DNA from: Zavarzinia aquatilis
GTDB lineage: Bacteria; Pseudomonadota; Alphaproteobacteria; Zavarziniales; Zavarziniaceae
Direction: 5' to 3'
Length of the DNA: 64,000 bases
NCBI RefSeq assembly: GCF_003173035.1
Contig: NZ_QGLE01000006.1
Coordinates: forward strand, 208,324-272,323
Part shown: one piece after another, positions 17,447 to 26,003 of the stretch
Position numbering within the stretch: position 1 is the stretch's first letter
How the letters are laid out: each line of letters starts with the position of its first letter
Notes under the pieces: generated by a model
Told to the model about the DNA's origin: nothing
The model's database searches: none
The model's input: only the letters and a program-made list of their open reading frames with translations
Translations under genes and position numbers: made by a program

Positions 17447-18844
17447 TCAGGCCACCCGGTAATAGCCCATCATCCCGGTTTCCTGGTGTTCGATGATGTG
17501 GCAGTGGACCATCCACTCGCCCGGCTCGCCGCCGACGAAGGCGATCTGCAACCGCTCCTTCGGCTCGACCAGCACGGTGTCGCCCCAGCGCACCGGCTGT
17601 TCGCCCTTGCTCGAGCCGATGACCTTGAAGGTATGGCCGTGCAGGTGCATCGGGTGGCGGTGCGGCGTGCCGTTGAACATCTCGACGACATAGGTCGTGC
17701 CGCTCTGCATCAGGCCCAGTGGCTCGGGTTTGCCGGTTGCCGACATGCCGGGCCAGGCCTTGGTGTTCAGCGACCAGAACACCCGCTGGGTGGTGCAGAT
17801 TTCGTCGGCGCCGAACAGTTTCTGGAATTCCAGCACGGCGGGATCGGGCAGCCCGGCGCCCAGGTCGAGTTCGACCTTCACCGCGTTGGCAAGGTCCGGT
17901 TCCGGCAACTCGGCCGGCGGCAGGGCCAGCGGCCGATCGCGGCCCGCCATGGGCATGGGCTCGCCAGCGACCTCGAAGCGGGCCAGCACGACAGGTGTCG
18001 ATTGCCAGACGTCGTGCAGCTCGAAGCTGGCGCCGGGCTGGTCCGGCACCATCAGGGCGATATCGGCGCGCATGGCCGGGCCGAGCGGCCAGGCGGCAAG
18101 CGGGAAGGGCTCGCAGGCATTGCCGTCGGTCGCGATCACCTGTCCCGTCGCCCCGGCGAGGTCGAGGAGGGGGATGCGGCTGGAATCGACATTGATGCAG
18201 CGCAGGCGCAGGCGCGTCCCCGGCCGCACCTGATAGACTGGCGAGAGCTTGCCGTTGGTGGTGCGCAGCCGGCCGAAGGTGCCGGCGCGGGCCGCCGTCT
18301 TGTCGGTGGTGATCGTGTCGTAGCTGCCGTCTTCCTTGACCCGCCAGTCCATCAGGACGAGCAACTCTTCCCGGTCGAACAGGCCTTCCTCGCGCGGGTC
18401 CTCGACGATGATCACCCCGGCGAGGCCCCGGCTCAAAGCCGTGACGTCGTCGCAATGGGGATGGAAGAAGAACAGGCCCGGGTCCGGCGGCGCGAAGGCA
18501 TAGATGAAGTTGCCGCCCGGCTTCACCGGGTCCTGGGTGATCCAGGGCACGCCGTCCATGGCATGGGGAATGCGGAGGCCATGCCAGTGGATCGTGCTGT
18601 GTTCCTTCAGGCCATTGCGGAATTCGATGGTCAGCGGCTGATGCCGCTTCACCCGGAGGGCAAGGGGCCAGGTCTCGCCATAGGTCCAGGCCTGGGTCGG
18701 GCCGCTGCAGCCGGGCAGCTGGATCGGTCGCTCCTTCGCCTCAAGGACGAAATCGACGGTGGCGGCCCCGGCGGCGCGGGGCAGCGCGGTGGCGGCGATG
18801 GCGGCGGCACCCGTCGCCAGGAACTGGCGCCTGGACTGCGGCAT
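17447..18844 (-). CDS. Tat-exported multicopper oxidase
   Basis: 465 residues. A twin-arginine signal starts MPQSRRQFLATGAAAIAA and ends near PRAAGA. There are three cupredoxin domains with all copper ligand motifs: HWHGL (86-90), FFFHPHC (126-131), HRHPMHLHGH (about residue 396) and HCHIIEHQETGMMGYY at the C-terminus, giving type 1, 2 and 3 copper sites. The axial residue position after the last His cluster is Met. Known relatives oxidise Cu(I), Mn(II) or phenols in the periplasm. The upstream region holds two dyads with four CGGCAAA motifs (18877-18968), suggesting dedicated regulation. It follows dapE on the same strand but 177 bases away. Confidence 0.9.
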   Translation of the reverse strand: MPQSRRQFLATGAAAIAATALPRAAGAATVDFVLEAKERPIQLPGCSGPTQAWTYGETWPLALRVKRHQPLTIEFRNGLKEHSTIHWHGLRIPHAMDGVPWITQDPVKPGGNFIYAFAPPDPGLFFFHPHCDDVTALSRGLAGVIIVEDPREEGLFDREELLVLMDWRVKEDGSYDTITTDKTAARAGTFGRLRTTNGKLSPVYQVRPGTRLRLRCINVDSSRIPLLDLAGATGQVIATDGNACEPFPLAAWPLGPAMRADIALMVPDQPGASFELHDVWQSTPVVLARFEVAGEPMPMAGRDRPLALPPAELPEPDLANAVKVELDLGAGLPDPAVLEFQKLFGADEICTTQRVFWSLNTKAWPGMSATGKPEPLGLMQSGTTYVVEMFNGTPHRHPMHLHGHTFKVIGSSKGEQPVRWGDTVLVEPKERLQIAFVGGEPGEWMVHCHIIEHQETGMMGYYRVA

Positions 18845-18876
18845 GGATCATCCTTCCCTGAACGCCCGTGTGGTTT

Positions 18877-18968
18877 GCGGCAAAACGGATGCCGGTTTGC
18901 CGCTGGAAACCGCGCGATTTCAAGACATCTGAGCAATTTGCCGATTCCATGAATCGGCAAATTGCTCA
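18877..18968. promoter_or_regulatory. Paired CGGCAAA palindromes upstream of the multicopper oxidase
   Basis: A perfect 18-base inverted repeat (18930-18947 and 18951-18968, left arm TGAGCAATTTGCCGATTC) has a spacer of only three bases. Nearer the gene is GCGGCAAA / TTTGCCGC (18877-18884 and 18896-18903). The core CGGCAAA therefore occurs four times in two head-to-head pairs, 34-124 bases before the oxidase start. The long dyad has an AT-rich stem and no T tract, favouring an operator over a terminator for dapE, but terminator function is not excluded. Confidence 0.5.
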
Positions 18969-19021
18969 AGGGCAGGTTACTTGAGATCGACTCGCATTAA
19001 CAGGTGGTGCGGCGAAAAAGC

Positions 19022-20194
19022 TCAGAGGCGGAAGAAGCGCCGCAGCAGGTCGTGATAGATGCGGGTCAGGCGCTCCAGATCCTCGACCCTGACCTTTTCG
19101 TCCGCCTTGTGCATGGTCTCGCCGACGAGGCCGAATTCGATCACCGGGCAGTAGCGGGCGATGAAGCGTGCGTCCGACGTGCCGCCGCTGGTCGACAGCT
19201 CGGGCCGCGCGCCCGTTTCCGCCTCGACCGCGGCGCTGATCATCTCGGACAGCGGGCCCGGTTCGGTCAGAAAGGCCTCGCCCGAGGTGCGGGTGTCCAG
19301 AGCATAGGCGATGCCGGTCGCGTCCAGCGTCGCGCGCAGCAGGGCGTCGAGCGAGGCCCCGGTGTGGCGGTCGTTGAAGCGGATGTTGAAACGCGCGCTC
19401 GCCACCCGGGGGATCACGTTGGTCGCCGGATTGCCGACATCGACCGTGGTGAATTCGAGGTTGGAGGGCTGGAAATGATCGGTGCCCGCGTCGAGCGACA
19501 GGGCATCGAGCGCGGACATCAGGCGCAGCAGCTTCGGAATGGGGTTGTCGGCCAGATGGGGATAGGCGACATGGCCTTCCACCCCGGTCACGGTGATCGT
19601 GCCGTTGATCGAGCCGCGCCGGCCGATCTTGGCCATGTCGCCGAGGCGATGCGGATTGGTCGGCTCGCCGACGATGCAGCCGTGCCAGACCTCGCCCCGC
19701 GCCGACAGCGTCTCCAGCATCTTTACCGTGCCGTTGACGGCCGGGCCTTCCTCGTCGCCGGTGATCAGCAGCGAGATGGCGCCGCCCCGCGGCACCCGGC
19801 CGTTGCATTCGCCGAGGAAGCGGCTGACGGCGGCGACGAAACAGGCGATCGCCGCCTTCATGTCGGCCGCGCCCCGGCCCAGCAGCCAGCCCTGGTCGAG
19901 CGTTGCCGCGAAAGGATCGACGGTCCAGCGCGAGGCATCGCCAACGGGCACGACATCCGTATGGCCGGCGAAGCAGAAATGGGGGCCGGCCCCGCTGCCA
20001 TCGCCGATCCTGGCATAGAGATTGTCGATGTCGGGCGTGCCGGCGTCGGCGAAGGGCAGGCGTTCGACCGAAAAGCCCAGCCCCTTCAACACCGCGCCCA
20101 GCGTATCCAGCGCGCCGGCATCGGCCGGCGTCACACTGGGGCAGCGGATCAGTTCGATCGCCAGCGGCAGGGCGTCGAGGGGGGGCAGTTTCAT
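19022..20194 (-). CDS. dapE: Succinyl-diaminopimelate desuccinylase
   Basis: 390 residues, full length M20 peptidase. It hydrolyses N-succinyl-LL-diaminopimelate in the lysine and peptidoglycan pathway. [12 protein letters not shown] gives the first metal His and Asp; [14 protein letters not shown] supplies the bridging Asp; [13 protein letters not shown] holds the catalytic Glu pair; GEPTN, and [11 protein letters not shown] with [14 protein letters not shown], complete the di-zinc site. [11 protein letters not shown] at the N-terminus is typical of DapE. It starts five bases after the dapD stop, in a HAD-dapD-dapE series. Confidence 0.95.
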   Translation of the reverse strand: MKLPPLDALPLAIELIRCPSVTPADAGALDTLGAVLKGLGFSVERLPFADAGTPDIDNLYARIGDGSGAGPHFCFAGHTDVVPVGDASRWTVDPFAATLDQGWLLGRGAADMKAAIACFVAAVSRFLGECNGRVPRGGAISLLITGDEEGPAVNGTVKMLETLSARGEVWHGCIVGEPTNPHRLGDMAKIGRRGSINGTITVTGVEGHVAYPHLADNPIPKLLRLMSALDALSLDAGTDHFQPSNLEFTTVDVGNPATNVIPRVASARFNIRFNDRHTGASLDALLRATLDATGIAYALDTRTSGEAFLTEPGPLSEMISAAVEAETGARPELSTSGGTSDARFIARYCPVIEFGLVGETMHKADEKVRVEDLERLTRIYHDLLRRFFRL

Positions 20195-20199
20195 GGCGG

Positions 20200-21033
20200 T
20201 CAGTCGCGCAGCAGCTCGTTGATCGAGGTCTTGGAGCGGGTCTGGGCATCGACCCGCTTCACGATCACGGCGGCGTAGAGGCCGGGCTCGTTCGGGGTCT
20301 TGCCCGGGATCGTGCCCGGCACGACGACCGAATAGGCCGGCACCCGGCCGCGGAACACTTCGCCCGTCGCCCGGTCGACGATCTTGGTCGAGGCACCGAT
20401 ATAGACGCCCATGGAGAGGACCGCGCCGGTCTCGACGACGACACCCTCAGCGACTTCCGAACGGGCGCCGATGAAGCAATTGTCCTCGATCACGACAGGT
20501 CCGGCCTGCAGCGGCTCAAGGACGCCGCCGATGCCGGCGCCGCCCGAGATGTGGCAGTTGGCGCCGATCTGCGCGCAGGAGCCGACGGTCGCCCAGGTAT
20601 CGACCATGGTGCCCTTGCCGACATAGGCGCCGACATTGACGAAGCTGGGCATGAGGACGACGCCGGGGGCGATATAGGCGGACTTGCGCACGAAGCAGCC
20701 GGGCACGGCGCGGAAGCCGGCGGCCTTGAAGCGATTCTCGCCCCAGCCGTCGAACTTGCTCGGCACCTTGTCGAACCAGGCGCCGGCCATGCCGGGGCCG
20801 CCGGGCACGGCGACCGAATCGTTGAGGCGGAACGACAGCAGCACCGCCTTCTTCAGCCACTGGTTCACCACCCAGCCGGACGCGGTCGGCTCGGCCACCC
20901 GGGCCTCGCCGGCATCGAGCGCCTCAAGCGCCGCCTCGACCGCCTCGCGCACCTCGCCCCGGGTGGCGGAGGTGATCCCGTCCCGTGCCTCCCAGGCGGC
21001 TTCGACGATGGGGGCGAGTTCCGTTGCGGCCAT
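20200..21033 (-). CDS. dapD: 2,3,4,5-tetrahydropyridine-2,6-dicarboxylate N-succinyltransferase
   Basis: 277 residues from ATG 21033 ([15 protein letters not shown]), the usual DapD start; the 20 upstream in-frame codons are Gly/Trp-rich and not conserved in type. It adds succinyl from succinyl-CoA to tetrahydrodipicolinate. The left-handed beta-helix of hexapeptide repeats runs from about [20 protein letters not shown] through [20 protein letters not shown] to [40 protein letters not shown] precedes it. Trimeric cytoplasmic enzyme. dapE follows after five bases. Confidence 0.95.
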   Translation of the reverse strand: MAATELAPIVEAAWEARDGITSATRGEVREAVEAALEALDAGEARVAEPTASGWVVNQWLKKAVLLSFRLNDSVAVPGGPGMAGAWFDKVPSKFDGWGENRFKAAGFRAVPGCFVRKSAYIAPGVVLMPSFVNVGAYVGKGTMVDTWATVGSCAQIGANCHISGGAGIGGVLEPLQAGPVVIEDNCFIGARSEVAEGVVVETGAVLSMGVYIGASTKIVDRATGEVFRGRVPAYSVVVPGTIPGKTPNEPGLYAAVIVKRVDAQTRSKTSINELLRD

Positions 21034-21124
21034 GATGCTCCAACTCCAGATCGGAAATTTTCCGGACAATAGGGGGCTGCCGCCCCCTGTCAACCGCCGG
21101 CCCCGGGGCGGGGCCCGGCAAGGC

Positions 21125-21784
21125 TCAGTCGAGGCCGTGCAGGAAGGCGGCGAGATCGTCGACGACGTGGTGGATGTGATCGCCCTGACCCTCGGCGCCC
21201 CAGTCGGTGCCGCCCGGCACCCAGACCGTGGTCATGCCGAGTTCCGCCGCCGGCTTCAGGTTGCGCGCCATGTCCTCGACCATGACCGCGCGGCGGGGAT
21301 CGACCTTCAGGGCCGCGGCCATGGCATGGTAGGGGCCGATTTCGGGCTTGGGCACATAGCCGGCGGCGACGATGTCGAAGATGCCGTCGAAATGGCCGGC
21401 GATGCCGAGGCGCGCCAGAACCCGCTCCGCGTGTTCGACCGAGCCGTTGGTGAAGATCACCTTCCGCCCCGGCAATCCGGCCAGCGCGGCACCGAGGTCG
21501 GGCGCGGCGTCGAGCGGCGCGAGGTCGATATCATGCACGAAGCGGAGGAATTGATGGGGATCAACGCCGTGATCCTGCATCAATCCTTTCATGGTCGTGC
21601 CATGGCGCTGGAACAGCCGGGTCTTCAGCGCGGACGCCGCCTCGTCGTCGATTCCGAGGTGCTGGCGGATATAGTCCCGCATCTTCGCCTCGATCTGATC
21701 GAACAGCCGGCATGACGCGGGATAGAGGGTGTTGTCGAGGTCGAACACCCAGGTTTCGGTGGCGGTGCGCAGGGGAAGGGCCAT
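21125..21784 (-). CDS. HAD-family pyrimidine 5'-nucleotidase
   Basis: 219 residues from ATG 21784 ([12 protein letters not shown]). A further 12 codons are open but would need TTG. HAD motif I is [13 protein letters not shown] (nucleophile Asp and general acid Asp), motif II IFTNGS, motif [15 protein letters not shown] and MVEDMARNL. The FDLDNTLYP sequence and the helical cap fit the SDT1/PHM8-like pyrimidine nucleotidase group that dephosphorylates UMP or CMP; substrate is inferred from family. It precedes dapD by 91 bases on the same strand and could be co-transcribed with it. Confidence 0.85.
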   Translation of the reverse strand: MALPLRTATETWVFDLDNTLYPASCRLFDQIEAKMRDYIRQHLGIDDEAASALKTRLFQRHGTTMKGLMQDHGVDPHQFLRFVHDIDLAPLDAAPDLGAALAGLPGRKVIFTNGSVEHAERVLARLGIAGHFDGIFDIVAAGYVPKPEIGPYHAMAAALKVDPRRAVMVEDMARNLKPAAELGMTTVWVPGGTDWGAEGQGDHIHHVVDDLAAFLHGLD

Positions 21785-21899
21785 GACGGGGAGATTGGGG
21801 AGCGACGATGCTTCTGGCAAGGGGCGTCAACCAATTCTTGACGTTCAGGTCCTAGGGTTGGCGAACTCCACTCCGCCAGGGGATTGTAACGGCGTGATT

Positions 21900-23579
21900 A
21901 TGCGCGAGGCCATGAGCGACAAAACCCCCGAACGCCGGCCCACCGCCGCGGCGGTTCTCGACCGCCTGGTGGAAAACTATCCCGGTCCCGCCTTCATCGT
22001 CGGGCAAGGGATTCGGGTGGTCGAGGCCAACGAGGCGGCCCGCCCGCTGGTGCTGGCCCTTCGCGACGGTCATGACGCGCTGATCGACCTGATCGAGCGT
22101 ACCCGGCATGGCACCGAAGGTCGCAAGATCGACGTGGTGATCGACCGCCGCCGGGTGTTCGAGGTCTCGGCGATGCCGTTCGGCGCCGCCGTTCTCGTCA
22201 TGGCGCGCGATGGCACCGAAGATTATTTGCGGCGCGGCCAGCTGACCGACCAGATCGAACGCCTGACCGACATCGTCGATTGCCTGCCGGACTTTTCCTT
22301 TGAAACCGACATGGACGGCCGTTTCACCTTCTGCGCGCCGGAACGCATTTTTGGCTATGCCGCGCGCGAGCTTGTCGGCCGTTTCGCGACGGAAATCATC
22401 GACGCCGACTGGCTGTCCGGCCGCAGCGATCCCTTTTCCAGCGATGTCCTGCTGACCGACCGGGAAGTGTGGCTGCTGGCGGCGGACGGCACCTCGCTGC
22501 GCTGCCTCGTCTCCGCCCGGCCGGTCCGTGACGACATGGGGCGCCGGGTCGGCCTGCGCGGCATCGCCCGCGACGTGACCGCGGCGCAGAGCCGGGAAAC
22601 CGCCCTGATGCAGGCCCTCGACCGCGAACGCCTGCGCGGCGCCGTCATCGACGCCATGCGCGGCGACGGCGGGCCCGAACGGGCGATCCGGGTCGCCGCC
22701 GAAGCCTCGATGGCGACGCTGCACGCCAAGGGCGCGCTGGTGGTCGGGCGTGATGGCATGGGCCGCATGGTTCCCGTCATCGGGATCGGCGCCATCGAAG
22801 CGGGAATGGACGAGACGCTGGCCGCCGAAGTCGAGCGCATCGCCGCCAAGGGCCAGGTGGTGGGGCGGGTGGAAGCCCGCGCCGTGGGCGAGCAGACCGC
22901 CCTCATCGCCATCGCGGCCGAAGGCAGCACCGCGGTCGGCGCCCTTGTGCTCATCCGGGGCAGCCGGCAGCATTGGCATGGCGCCCAGGCCGGCATTCTT
23001 GGCGCGGTCGCCGACCAGCTCGGGCTTGCCCTTGGCATTCGCGAGCGGGTGGCCCGTCTCGAGGAACAGTCGCGGGTCGATGCCCTGACCGGGATCATGA
23101 ACCGCCGCGCCTTCCAGGACGACCTGCCGGTGAAACTGCGGCAGGCGGACCGCCTGCGCCGCAGCGGCGCGCTGTTGCTGATCGACCTCGACGCCTTCAA
23201 GCCGCTGAACGACCGCTTTGGCCATGCCGGCGGCGACAAGGCGCTGACCCTGCTCGGCACCATGTTCCGGGAAAGGCTGCGGGCCGGCGATCTCGTGTCG
23301 CGTCTCGGCGGCGACGAGTTCGCCTTCTGGCTCGATGGGGCTGACAGTGCCGGCGCCTTTGCCAAGGCGGGGAACCTGTTCGAGATGCTCGAAGAGTTCG
23401 ACCGGCGGCTGGACCTGCCGGGTGCCAACCTCGGCTTTTCCATGGGAATCGCGCTTTACGAACCCGGCAGCCGGGAATCCATCGACGCCTTGACCAAACG
23501 GGCGGATGCCGCCCTCTATCGGGCCAAGGCCGCGGGCCGGGATCGCGCGGAAATGGCCCCGTCGTCTGGAGCAGGGTAA
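21900..23579 (+). CDS. PAS-GGDEF diguanylate cyclase
   Basis: 559 residues if started at ATG 21900 (alternative ATG 21912; neither has a strong ribosome site). N-terminal degenerate PAS region (about 15-110), a second PAS (about 125-225, CLPDFSFETDMDGRFTFCAPERIFGYAAREL), a GAF-like segment (about 255-385) and a C-terminal GGDEF domain. RLGGDEFAFWLDGAD puts the intact GGDEF at 470-474. RAGD sits exactly five residues before it, the I-site (RxxD) for product inhibition, so it is probably an active, feedback-regulated c-di-GMP synthase. No transmembrane helices, so cytoplasmic. Its stop shares one base with the next gene's start (TAATG). Confidence 0.88.
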   Translation: MREAMSDKTPERRPTAAAVLDRLVENYPGPAFIVGQGIRVVEANEAARPLVLALRDGHDALIDLIERTRHGTEGRKIDVVIDRRRVFEVSAMPFGAAVLVMARDGTEDYLRRGQLTDQIERLTDIVDCLPDFSFETDMDGRFTFCAPERIFGYAARELVGRFATEIIDADWLSGRSDPFSSDVLLTDREVWLLAADGTSLRCLVSARPVRDDMGRRVGLRGIARDVTAAQSRETALMQALDRERLRGAVIDAMRGDGGPERAIRVAAEASMATLHAKGALVVGRDGMGRMVPVIGIGAIEAGMDETLAAEVERIAAKGQVVGRVEARAVGEQTALIAIAAEGSTAVGALVLIRGSRQHWHGAQAGILGAVADQLGLALGIRERVARLEEQSRVDALTGIMNRRAFQDDLPVKLRQADRLRRSGALLLIDLDAFKPLNDRFGHAGGDKALTLLGTMFRERLRAGDLVSRLGGDEFAFWLDGADSAGAFAKAGNLFEMLEEFDRRLDLPGANLGFSMGIALYEPGSRESIDALTKRADAALYRAKAAGRDRAEMAPSSGAG

Positions 23580-24853
23580 TGCTTAAACGCTTCATGCGCC
23601 GATTGCGCAGCGGGTCCACCAGCCCGCTCAGCTACGAGGAACAACGCCAGCGGCTCGAGGACGGCAGTCTCGACGCCCGGCGGTATCTGGCGGCGCAGGG
23701 CGATACAAGGCCCGAAATCCTTTATTACCTCGCGGAGGACGAGGATGCCGGTGTGCGCAGCGCCGTGGCCGGCAACCCGGGCACGCCGCACCAGGCAGAC
23801 CGCAATTTGACCCGCGACGCCTCGGACGACGTCCGGCGCGAGCTGGCGCGCAAGGTCGCCCGCCTGCTGCCGACCCTGACCCATCACGAACAGGATCGGC
23901 TGCGCGAGCGGACGATCGAACTGATCGAAATTCTGGCCACCGATCAGCTGGCGGCGGTGCGCCGGGTTCTGTCGGAAGAGCTGAAGTCGTCGCGCAACGT
24001 GCCGAAGCCGATCGTCGACCGCCTGGCCCGCGATCTCGACCTGATCGTTTCGGCGCCGATCCTGGAATATTCACCCCTGCTGGGCGATGACGACCTCCTG
24101 GAAATCATCGCCTCCTGTCAGGTCGAGGGCGCCATGGCGGCCATCGCGCGCCGCGCCGATCTGCCGCAAAGCGTTTCGGAAGCCATTGTCGCGACGCTCG
24201 ACATTCCCGCCGTCGCCGCCCTGCTGAACAACCCTTCCGCCCGCCTGCGCGAGGATGTGCTCGACCAGATCATCGACGCCGCCGGCTCGATCGACGTCTG
24301 GCATCAGCCTCTCGTCCTGCGCACCGAATTGTCGATGCGGGCGATCCGCCGCATCGCCGGTTTCGTCGCCTCGTCACTGGTCGACCAGCTGATGACCCGT
24401 AACGATCTCGACGAGGAAACGGCGGCGACCCTGGCGCGCCGGGTGCGCGAGCGCGTCGCTGCGGGCGAGCACGAGTTGCCGCGCCGGGCGTTCGACGAAT
24501 TGCTGGCCGAAGTCGCCGCCATGGAGCGCGCGGGCCACCTCGACGAGGCGGAAATCGAAAAAGCCATCGACGGCGGCCGGCGCGATTTCGTGATCGCTGC
24601 CTTCTGCGTCCGTTCGGGGATGCGGCCGGCGGCGGTGCGACAGGTGCTGGGGTGTCGGCTGGCCAAGCCGGTCTGCGCCCTCGTGTGGCGGTCCGGCCTG
24701 TCCATGCGCCTCGCGGTGAAAGTCCAGCGCCAGATCGCCCTTATTCCGCAGAGCGGCCTGATCCACGCCCGGGGCGGCACCAATTATCCGCTGACGCCGG
24801 AGGAAATGTCCTGGCATCTCGAATTCTTCTCGCTGGACGAGCCCCGGCGCTAG
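23579..24853 (+). CDS. DUF2336 domain-containing protein
   Basis: 424 residues. All-helical DUF2336 protein: [16 protein letters not shown] HEAT-like repeats occur at the N-terminus ([44 protein letters not shown]), followed by [35 protein letters not shown] and [28 protein letters not shown]. These are the repeated motifs typical of the family in alphaproteobacteria. Function is unknown. Its ATG overlaps the diguanylate cyclase stop by one base, so the two are translationally coupled and probably act together. Its stop codon TAG shares the CTAG palindrome with the convergent phhB stop. Confidence 0.82.
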   Translation: MLKRFMRRLRSGSTSPLSYEEQRQRLEDGSLDARRYLAAQGDTRPEILYYLAEDEDAGVRSAVAGNPGTPHQADRNLTRDASDDVRRELARKVARLLPTLTHHEQDRLRERTIELIEILATDQLAAVRRVLSEELKSSRNVPKPIVDRLARDLDLIVSAPILEYSPLLGDDDLLEIIASCQVEGAMAAIARRADLPQSVSEAIVATLDIPAVAALLNNPSARLREDVLDQIIDAAGSIDVWHQPLVLRTELSMRAIRRIAGFVASSLVDQLMTRNDLDEETAATLARRVRERVAAGEHELPRRAFDELLAEVAAMERAGHLDEAEIEKAIDGGRRDFVIAAFCVRSGMRPAAVRQVLGCRLAKPVCALVWRSGLSMRLAVKVQRQIALIPQSGLIHARGGTNYPLTPEEMSWHLEFFSLDEPRR

Positions 24854-25152
24854 ATTCCGAAGTCGGCGGCGAAGGCGTCGATCTTGTGGGCGAGGTCGAT
24901 ATCGCGCTGCGACAGGCCGTCGGCGTCATGGGTGGTCAGCACGATGTCCACGATCTTGTAGACGTTGAACCATTCCGGGTGGTGGTCCGCCGCCTCGGCC
25001 GCCAGCGCGACCCGGGTCATGAAGGCGAAGGCCTGGCTGAAATCGCGGAACACCAGACGGCGTTCGATGGCGTCCCGCTCCTTCGCCGCGCGCCAGTGCG
25101 GCAGTCGGGCGAGGGCCGCGTCCCTGGCGGCGCCCGTCAGCTTTTCGGCCAT
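24850..25152 (-). CDS. phhB: 4a-hydroxytetrahydrobiopterin dehydratase
   Basis: 100 residues. Two ATGs are in frame (25158 and 25152). AGAGGGG ends exactly at the first and six bases before the second, so 25152 is chosen. It dehydrates pterin-4a-carbinolamine for recycling of tetrahydrobiopterin or a related pterin, and can be a DcoH-type coactivator in animals. Conserved [21 protein letters not shown] contains the catalytic His pair, with [21 protein letters not shown] sequence before it and [14 protein letters not shown] after. No phenylalanine hydroxylase is nearby, so the pathway partner is elsewhere or it serves molybdopterin turnover. Confidence 0.92.
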   Translation of the reverse strand: MAEKLTGAARDAALARLPHWRAAKERDAIERRLVFRDFSQAFAFMTRVALAAEAADHHPEWFNVYKIVDIVLTTHDADGLSQRDIDLAHKIDAFAADFGI

Positions 25153-25238
25153 GGCCATCCCCTCTTTGGCGATTTTCGATCCAGTCCGAAGTGGTACGAG
25201 ACTGGACAGCGCGCCACAAGGCGCTAACGTCTCGGCCG

Positions 25239-25640
25239 ATGACCCACGCTAAGTTTCTCGACCGGCTTCTGGCCCCCCGTCTCGAAGACATCGAGGCCCT
25301 GGCCGCCCAGGCCCTGGCGGAAATCCCGCCGGCCCTGCGCGACAAGGTGCGCGACGTCGTGATCCGGGTCGAGGAATTCGCCGACGACGGCACCCTCGAG
25401 GCCATGGGCATCGACGATCCCTTCACCCTCACCGGGCTCTATCGCGGTGTGCCGCTGAAGGACAAGTCGGTCAGCGATTCGGGCAGCCTGCCCGACATGA
25501 TCTTCCTCTATCGCCGGCCCATCCTCGATGAATGGTGCGAGACCGGCGTATCGCTGGGCGACCTGGTGCGCGAGGTGCTGATCCACGAGATCGGCCATCA
25601 TTTCGGTTTCTCCGACAATGATATGGACGCCATCGACTGA
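25239..25640 (+). CDS. Zincin-like metallopeptidase family protein
   Basis: 133 residues from ATG 25239. The active-site motif [19 protein letters not shown] includes HEIGHH (116-121), with the two zinc His and catalytic Glu, and a downstream Asp as third ligand. [12 protein letters not shown] and [10 protein letters not shown] match the DUF1025/minigluzincin group. It has no signal peptide, so it is cytoplasmic. Substrates of this group are unknown. Divergent from phhB by 86 bases. It precedes a 363-base gene-free stretch. Confidence 0.82.
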   Translation: MTHAKFLDRLLAPRLEDIEALAAQALAEIPPALRDKVRDVVIRVEEFADDGTLEAMGIDDPFTLTGLYRGVPLKDKSVSDSGSLPDMIFLYRRPILDEWCETGVSLGDLVREVLIHEIGHHFGFSDNDMDAID

Positions 25641-26003
25641 CGATTCGTTCAGCCGTGAATGGCGGTATTTCTCTGCCGTTCCGGGGTCGTGATTTCCGCA
25701 GCGGAATCCTCGGCACTCGCCGCGAAAACACCATCGTGAATAAGAACCCCTTGCAGGTACACGGGTTTCCGCTAGCGGTTCAGCGCCGGGCTGCCATCGT
25801 TGTGCGATGCACCCATTCTGAAAGAACCTCCGGAACGCGGTTTAATTTCTCCGTTTTGGAGATTGTTTGGCCCGAAAACTATCCTTAAAAATCGGTTTAC
25901 CCGCCCCTGCAGGCGTGGCGCGAACATGTGGGCCCCGACCGTCCGGATCGTTGTCGCCCGCGCCCGTCGCGCGAAGGCGGGGCAACGATTTCTGGGGGTT
26001 CAA
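25641..26003. other. Gene-free leader region before the repeat protein gene
   Basis: 363 bases without a convincing gene. It contains TTCCGC-a-GCGGAA (25694-25706) and the palindrome CCGCTAGCGG (about 25770), then an AT-rich patch (about 25838-25905) unlike the surrounding GC-rich DNA, the most likely promoter area. The frame of the downstream gene is open from 25800, but its translation there is Arg/Pro-rich with no signal sequence, so it is taken as untranslated leader. Confidence 0.5.

Noticed and set aside
18930..18968. Rho-independent terminator of dapE
   Set aside because: The stem is AT-rich for this genome and no T run follows on the minus strand. Its core recurs in a second dyad nearer the oxidase, so an operator is preferred, though termination is not excluded.
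21785..21820. Longer HAD nucleotidase starting at 21820
   Set aside because: It would use a TTG codon and adds 12 residues not needed for the fold. The ATG at 21784 is placed normally before the first HAD motif.
25800..26003. 68-codon N-terminal extension of the repeat protein
   Set aside because: The extension is Arg/Pro-rich and would bury the clear signal peptide. A purine-rich site sits next to the GTG at 26004.
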